Shown here: positions 51,801 to 60,800 of the stretch, in pieces | How positions within the stretch are numbered: the stretch's first letter is position 1 | How the letters are laid out: each line of letters starts with the position of its first letter | DNA from: Haliclystus octoradiatus | Lineage: Eukaryota; Cnidaria; Staurozoa; Stauromedusae; Haliclystidae | NCBI GenBank assembly: GCA_916610825.1 | Contig: OU744448.1 | Span: forward strand, 24,404,761 to 24,468,760 | Direction: 5' to 3' | Length of the DNA stretch: 64,000 bases | Made by a program: the position numbers and the translations under genes | Notes under the pieces: generated by a model | Databases searched by the model: none | The model's input: only the letters and a program-made list of their open reading frames with translations | What the model was told of the DNA's origin: nothing

Positions 51801-54800
51801 AAACCACTCGACAAGCATAAACTCCTCATTAACTTTCCTAAACCATTCAGCGACGCGTTGAAGCAACGAAAGAACGATATAGTCCTGAACTGCACTGATA
51901 AGTGGCTTAATCTAGGGTCCTAGGAAGTAGGAACTAACAGGGTCATGCTGTTACATGTGCTCAATTCAGCAGCAAGTCAGATTGCTTGTCTACAAGTAGA
52001 CTTTGTGCCAGTTAACAAAAGAGCTAAGCAACGGGATTCGAAGATAGTGTTTAACCTCAGTAAAATTTCATTTAACTACAATAAAAATTATATGTAGAAT
52101 TAAATCTTACTTCAATTAAAGCTCATCGTTGTCAAGAATTTAAAAATTTAATATAAGCATTATCAAATATTCTTTTTGACACTCGGGTGGTTTATTCCTA
52201 TGAATTGTGACTAAAGCAGAAGCACAGTAGCTAACAGTCTTTGAATTGAATGATATTAATAAAATAATGTTTTGTTTCATTCATTGCAGTTGAAAGAGTT
52301 TTCCTTATTTGTCAATTTATCCCATTGAAATCATTAGATGTTCAAAACGACAGCAGTATCCTTGTTTACTGTTACTCATATCTTGTATTAGCTACAGAAG
52401 ATATTCATGATGCTGTTTCGGCAAGAGCAAGAACAATGCTGCAATCAATCAAACAACGGCCTCTAAAGGTATAGCCTTCTTTTTTCTTTTTGGATTTATC
52501 ATTTATCCACAAACCGGTTAAGCTTGCAGCTGTTTTTCACCGGGGTGGTTGGTTAATTTGTTAGTATTTTGAAGCTTGTGTGTGTTTAATAGCCGGATGC
52601 CCTTCCTGACGCCAATCTGTAGTGCTCGGGACAGGGATTGAACCCAAGACCCTGCGGGCCGTGGTCCAACGCCCTAGTCACTACACCAAGGCCCCATTAA
52701 AATCACACCAAGACTGTTGTTTGATGATTGAGTTCATAATATGTTAAAAACTTTACTAGTGAAAGGGTCTGCCTTAGCATTAGCAATACAAAACTTTAAT
52801 TGTTAACCATTGCAGTAGTTATATTGAGCTAATAACAAGCTTATTAACAGGTAAATTCAGTACAACTTGTACACAATTCCTACTGGATTAGAATCCGGTT
52901 TTAGCACTCTTGATTTTAATTCCTTTATGAGCAGTTTCTGAATAATTAAAGTTTCAGATATACATAAAAGCTAGATAGTAAATAAAATGTAACATGTGGC
53001 AGCTTAACATTATTCAAAATAATTCTAATGTTATTGATAGTTTACAATGATCACATCAACACACATAATTCAAATTAATTTATTATATATTTTTTGCTAG
53101 TCAGCTTAAAAGTCCAAAATCTTGCAAAAAATTTGTTGACTCTATGAACTGTTCATGTGCTAGACAAACTTTTGCAAACTTTTTCCATGAACAGTTTATA
53201 AATAATTCATGAAAGTTGCGCCATTTAACTTTCATGAACTGTTTCACAGGGGTGAATTCAAATTCGATTTCATGAATTAGGTAGTTAGTTCCTTGTATTT
53301 TTCAAATCTAATTTATTCCACAATAGCAACAATAATACAAAGGCTAGTGGTCAGTTGATGTCAAACATAGTAGAGGGTGAAACAGTAACAGTCAAATGTC
53401 ACCATTGAAATCTAATCTTCCTTACTTATTGACATGTTTTACTGTTTGTTTTCTTCTAGTACATTTTCCTTTGCTTGGAAATTGGCTTTGACGAAAGACA
53501 GAATGATCGCTCTTTATTATTACGGACACTTCAAATTTGTCATAGACTTATACCAGATAAATCTCCATTCTGTGGTACATTCTTCTTGCGTATTTTGAAA
53601 ACTTTAAGTATAAAATCACAAGTATTGAATCAAATGCGTGCAAGAGGTCACCTACAACGTAGTCAAGACACTTTTCCTGTTTTGAATTCAAATGCATCTG
53701 TGGATGAACTTGGCAAAAGTGGAGATAAAGAAGATTTAGATTCAAGTGAGTAAAATTCATACAGTCAAACCTGTTACAATGGTCCACCTCTATAAAGCAA
53801 CCACCTGTCTGTAGAGGCCACCCTTGCAATGTCTAAAATATTATTTTCTATTGAATCAACCCTGTATATATCCTGAAAGTAAAAGCCACCTGCATATAGG
53901 GGTCAATTTAGCTGCCTCTCATAATTAGCTGTTATATACAGGTTTCAATGTATTACAATTAGTATATTGTAGCTTGGGTAGGAACAATTGGGGGATATTA
54001 CTTGTAATTTGAATGCATCCAAAATTGTTACAGTGTGTAACATCTCACAATATTGTTAAAAGCTCAAATTTCTCAATACTTTTCTTAAAACAATACGAGA
54101 CATGTATTTTTTGGTTTCAAAAACTGCTTTAGTTAGTAATTTTATGTAACACTATTAATCTTGGAAATACTGAATCGCTACTGAAAACCTGCTGAAAACA
54201 TACTGGAATGGGATTCAGAACTGAACCATATGCCTACTGAAAATCACAACGCCCTTAACATCATCGAACGATAAACTTCATCTGTATTACTTGTTTCAGC
54301 TTTATCAAACGAAAGGACAAAAAGCTGTTCAATGCCTCGACAAAGTGATGATGAAATTAAAACTTCAAGGCTAAGAACACATTCGTTACCCCAATACAGA
54401 CATGCTAGATCTGTTGACGCAGGAGCATCATTCTCGTCTTTATCAACCGCCAATCCGTTTGGTACCGGTAAGTATTATTCACATTCTTACTTTGAATGCA
54501 AATTGAATTTAATTTAGATCTAATAATAGTACAGCAATATTATTTCCACAGCAGTATTACTAAATCACCCCTGTGAAAACAATTAATTAAAGTGTATACC
54601 CCGGATATTGGGAGATTGCTTCTTTAGATATAGAAAAATTTTCTATCAGTACATGTTCTTCTTGTATTTTTACTTTGCGCAAGCATTTCCCCCTCAAAAA
54701 TGCAATCAAAATTACGATTTTGTGTCCCACTCCTTTTCCTCGAACAGGAACCCACTTATTTTCCACAAGAGAGTTTACACCGGAAAAAACACTAAACTTT

Positions 54801-57800
54801 TTACTTATTTGTCTGTAAATAAAAACCGCTAAACCAAATGACAATCTGCTTTCGGAATGAAATTTTCAACGTTCAGCTGAAGATTTAGAGCTATATTTGA
54901 TCAATATTCAAGATCCAGGTAAAGAGATGTAAGCCTCTAAAGTCAAAAGTTTTTAGTTTTGGATTTTTCTCACTCAAGTGCTCTGGCGATTAGCACTTCT
55001 TTACGACTTCGTCTAAGCAGGTTATCGCTGCTGGTTATTGAAGGTGTGTGACTATTTTTAATACGCATCAACTATGCCGACTATGCTTAGACGAAATCGT
55101 AAAGAGGTGTTAATCGTGTGAGCACTTGAGTGAGAAAAATACAAAACTAAAAGCTTTTGACTTTAGAGGCTTATATCTCTTTACCTGCATCCTGAATATT
55201 GATCAAATATAGCTCTCAATTTTCAGCTGAACGTTGAAAATTTCATACCGAAAGCAGATTGTCATTTGGTTAAGGGTTTTTTTATTTACAAACAAATAAG
55301 TAAAAAGTTTAGCGTTTTTTCCGGTGTAAACTCTCTTGTTGAAAATAAACGGGTTCCTGTTTGAGGAAAAAGAGTGAGGCACAAAATTAACCCAAAATCG
55401 TCACTTTGACTGCATTTTTGAAGGAGAAATGATCGCGCAAAGTAAAAACACACAAGAAGATCATGTACAAATAGAAAATTTTTCTCTATATAAAGAAGCA
55501 ATCTCCCAATATCCGGGATATACACTTTAACAGTCAATTCAGGGTCGGCAGGGTTCGACAAAAGTGGGGATCCTGGGATCCTAGATCCCGAAAGGGTAGA
55601 CAAAATTCAGAAGAAAATTGATATTTTAATGATTTATTGGTCAAACATCATCAAAAATTTCAGAAAAAAATGTTTGAAATGCCTCTAGTATTCCAGAAGG
55701 CTGAACCTTTTGTCGGACCCTGAGGGTCGTATAAAATATTTTTCATTCCGGGATTCCATTTTTCTTTCCAAACTTTTTCAGGTGCTTTCATCATGCAAAC
55801 GCTTTCATAATTTTTTTATTTTACGGATATTGCCTTTTTACATATGATATAAACTGCACAGTTTTACTTCTCTGTCCAAGAAAAGAAAGCAAATGATTTT
55901 CTTCTGGTTAAGAAACTTGAATTTACAACTATTTCTTCCCTTCCTTCTGAATTTGTGCTATCTTTCTGGGACTCTCAATCCAAGAATCCATTTTATCAAA
56001 TCCTGGGCCAGTTCATCCAAAATTGCAGGAAAAACGGGCCATTTATTTCAAATGCAGGCTCAACTAATCTGTACCTAACACTTTGGCATGACTACATTTT
56101 GCATTTAAATCATTTTACTGCACTTTCTGATGTTTTTTATCTGCTTGTGAAGGTCCAACATCCTCTTTACCAAGAAAACGGAAACCAGGTACATCACAAA
56201 CAACGTCAAACAATCTTTCTGCAGAAGCACCATTCTTAGGACAAAGTATGGACACGTTATTATCTTCCGTCAAGGAAAGTTCACCTTCTGCAAATGAGAG
56301 TAAAACATCATTAGAATCCAGAGAAGATGGTCAAGAAATCATTAACACTGTTATCAATTTACTATTTATGTATCTGTCTGATAAAACAAGAGTTGATGCG
56401 TTTACACCATTTGGTCAGACAACGACAGGACAACTACAACTTTTAGCTGAACAGCTTGGTGTATTTCTTGGTTATACAGGAGAATTTATTTCGTCGCCGA
56501 ATGCTGTACGAGAGAATCCTGTTTTTTCTGCCTTTATCACAGGAATGTCTAACCTCTTAGATTTGAATCCAAAATGGGCAATTCAATTTCTCCCTCTGCA
56601 TTTGGATTTACTATTATATTGCGTTAAAGAGAGACAAGATGATGATATGTTAATTGATACAATTGCAATTCATCCTACTGTTATGCAAATCGAATGGTTG
56701 ATTAATGTCTTGCTTTTCTTATACAAGGTGATTTTTATATTTTACTCACTATAAGTACAGACAAACCTACTGAACCAACAATCTGTCTGTTGTGATCAAT
56801 GTAGTAGCAATGTCCAAATTAGTAATGTCCCCTTGTATATAAAGACACCTTCATTATGCTTAATGGCGCTGCAAAATTCAACAGAACGTCTTTGATCTCA
56901 GTTTTAAAAGAAGAGCAATATTCGCTGTAGAATCACATTAACTGCAACATAACATGGTACAGTAAAACCTATTATAACAGTCACCGCTACACAGTGGTCA
57001 CCTATCTGTAAGGATTATTCTTGGTGTAACTAAAATAATATTTTCTATCAATCAATCCGGTATATAATGGCCATCTGTCTACAGTGGTCAATTTGTCTAC
57101 CTCTCATAGCTGGTTGCTATATACAGGTTTCACTGTACCATTATTTTGTGACATGCTGAGGCCATTTCAAGAAAATGCGTAATTCATTGTGACCCAAGCC
57201 CAAACTCATATGAAACCATGCTTGTTTTACACATCTGACTTTTTAAAAAGTATCGAATTTTTATTGAAGTGTAAATGACGCTAATGTATTTAGGCAATGT
57301 TTTCTTCTTCTCTCTTAGTATCCCTTCAAACGTTACCATCATGAAACATTACAGCTGATTGGTATTGTAATGAACAGTATTGAATCACATAACCATCACA
57401 CATGCAGTGGAGCATCACTTGATTCTGTTTACATCAAAGAATTATCAAAGAAGTCATCAAAACGCAAAGCAAAACATGGTGTTCGTACCACAAATGCCCC
57501 AGATAGTACCAAATTGTCACGGAAATTAGATCTTGATGTGAAAGCATTATCAACATCTCGTTTGGATTTATCAGCTGACCTGAGCGATCCTGGAAGTATT
57601 AACAAAACAAAACAATCATCTAGCACAAGTAGCCGATATACTGTAAGTGTTTTGACTTCATCTGGTTAAGTAGGCTTGTTGCATTTATCTTTAGCTAGCT
57701 TTAATGAGGTTCTACCGTACGTGAAGCATCACTTTGAGCACAGAGATTTACCTTTGTGTCCTCTTTCACCAACTTCAGATAAATCTCAGTTATACGGAAC

Positions 57801-60800
57801 TGCTCAATGATCGTCTAATGTTTAGAGCCCAGAGTAGCGTTAACTTCTTTGTTGGATCCAAGATGTCAGACTATTTTTAAAATTTTTATTCTTGTGTCTG
57901 TTATATATGAAAGTCTAGTGTAATGTCTTAATGCCATTTGAAATTACACTAAGTTGCCAAGTTGTAACTTGAAACACAGCAACGTGGAAGAAAAGGTGGG
58001 TTAAATGTTACTACCAATAAAATATCAATGTTTCCAATTATAATATTTTAGATAATACGTTGAGCCAACTGAGAAATATTGACTTGTTGAGGCTTATCCC
58101 GTCCATATTGAATTTATTTATCTTCTATTTTTCTTAACCTACTACAGGTTCTTGCCGGCAATTTGCTTGGTACCGATCCCTCTGGAACAGCTTCATCTGC
58201 TACCGCAAAGTTTGACATATCACGCATCTTCTCATCTCCGTTTGGTCCAGCTGATACACTCTTCAATGGCCTTGTACAAAAGTGTCCAAAATGCTTTCTA
58301 CGCTTGGCAACCTTTAGTGATAGCGCTCTAAATCTTTGTATAATTGTATTGTCAACATTTGTTCATCGGGATCCTGATTTATCAGCTCCATTTGTCATTG
58401 ACATGTTAACTATCATTGGCAGGTAGGGAAATACTGACTAGTAAATTATTTGATCATTAATCAGTAACAAACCTCTTCAAAAATATTTATGAGATTCATA
58501 TCCATGAACTTCACAGTTCATGAACAACTTGATGACAATTCATAAACAATTTTGTCAGAGAGTTCATGGATGTTAAATTACTCAAATTTTCATGGACATT
58601 TTTCATGAACTCTTTATGAAATGTTTATGAAACATTCTTCAAAAAGTGGACCATTTCACTTTCATCAACACATTTACCATTATTTATTATAGGTATTATT
58701 ACTATATGTTTGCTAAGAAGTACAATTACTATAAAATATATTCAATAGATATGTGACTGTTCGTGTCAGAATCAACAATCTGGGATGTGGGAAATTGTTG
58801 AAAATTTAAATGTATTGTAATAAATAAAATGAGATAGTATCCCCCAGAATGAAAACAAAGATTTGAAAATAATTAAAATTCTAAATAGAATATTCAAATA
58901 AATCAAAACCCAAAATTTCACTGAATTGTTGATTCTGACAACCAGACGACCAAAAAAAGATTTGAGAAATTTAGCTTGTAAGATAGAAAATGTTGCATTA
59001 TTTCTACTCAAAATCAAATGAAATATGAAATAAACATTTTTATATCAGAAGGGTACGGTATACATTATTGAAATTGCAAGACTGAAATGATTCTCAAAAC
59101 TGTAGAAACTAGAATCATCATACTAGAATTGTATTTCCTCTAGATTAGAATGATATTATTGTTTTAATGTTCAAATAAATATCAATTATGAATTGAGATC
59201 TACAATGATACTGATATCTAGTTCATGTTGCTCTGTGAAAAACAGTTCAGGAGATCATGAACAGTTCATGAACATTGAATGGCCCTGATTTTAACCAACT
59301 GTTCATGAACTACTGAGATGTTTTTCGCAGGGGATGAGTTCTTACTTACTTACTTAATATCAACTTTTTAGCCTTGAGTGGATTAATTCTAATTTTGTAT
59401 CTGTTGACAGGAAAGCAAGATATGAAAATTATCCATGGGAAGTGAAAGGGTATGTTGACATCAATATTATTTGAATGTGCATGTTGAAATTACCCGCCTT
59501 AAAAAGTCAGTTTAATAACTGTATAGAATCAAATCTGCTACACAAGCCAACTCTAAAATAATATAGCTCAAAATATAATATAATTCAAAATAATGATTGT
59601 ATTGAATCAACCCTGTATATAAAGACCATCTATCTATATCAGTCAGCTTATCTGAATCTTATCGGCAGCTGACTGGCTGTCACATATATGTTTCACTATG
59701 TAGAGATTATGAACAGATCACTGACAATGGATTATGAGGTCATAGGCTTTTCATAAAATTTATCAAAACTTGTTTTTCCTGTTGCCAGCATGATTCTGCA
59801 AGACATTATCCATTGCGAGACATTGTCTTTGCCAAACAATGATAACTCTCAGATACACAATTTGTGACACTTTTAAAAGTCAAAAATATATGTTAATGTA
59901 TGTTTTTGGAAAATTCAATGAAAAGAGGGTTGTTTGGAACACTTGGAACATGTCACAAATAGATAGACATGGCCTGGGTTTTCTTGTTTACTGCTCTTGA
60001 AGCTAGAATTCGTTTATTGCTGTAAGTTAGTTGCTATTTCAAAATCCGGCATTTATTTTTGACCGTCACATTTCAGAATGTAATCTTAAAATCGTTCCAT
60101 TGGTCCCTGAGGAATCGTTCATTGATAAATCACTTAATAATGCTCAACTAAGTTATGCAACTGGTATTATTTTTTATGTATGTTGTACTTATTTCCTTCT
60201 CCGTTAGAGCACCCCCTGTGATTGGTTCACCAACTCGAGTAGCTCAGAATTTCTTCAGATGTATACTTGTCCAGTTGGCGCCAAATAATATATTTTCAGA
60301 AATTTTTAGGGCTGATATAAAAGGTATTTCTATATTATGGTTGCTACTTTTTTAATGCTTGTAGACTTTTTATTGAGAGAATTCGGTTCTAAAATACAAG
60401 TTGGAACATCACTAGTAAGAACTATGGCTACAGTGGCGATTTTGAGGTTATGTACTCAATTATCAACTGTAAATAACTGCCTGCTGATCAAGCTATGATA
60501 CCAAGCTGAAGTGCCAACTTGTCTTTCTGATATTTATTCAATGAATACTGTACTCTGTATATTTTCATCGATCACAGATGCCAAAACTGATGTGGGACAA
60601 GCCTACTATTATTATTAGCATTACATTAAATTCTAAATTTAATTTTAAACGTTGTGTTTGTTTCCAATTTTCATAGACTCACACTTTTTCCCAACATTGG
60701 CTGCATCTCTGGTAGATTTTGCTGACCTTAATGAAACTGCTCCCATTGTTGCTGTAATGCAGGTAATTTTTGATAGGGTTTGTTTGTGTGTATAAAGCCT

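Noticed and set aside
54587..55603. Open frames of 74-105 codons on both strands
   Set aside because: Mirror frames in the two arms of the 944-bp palindrome.
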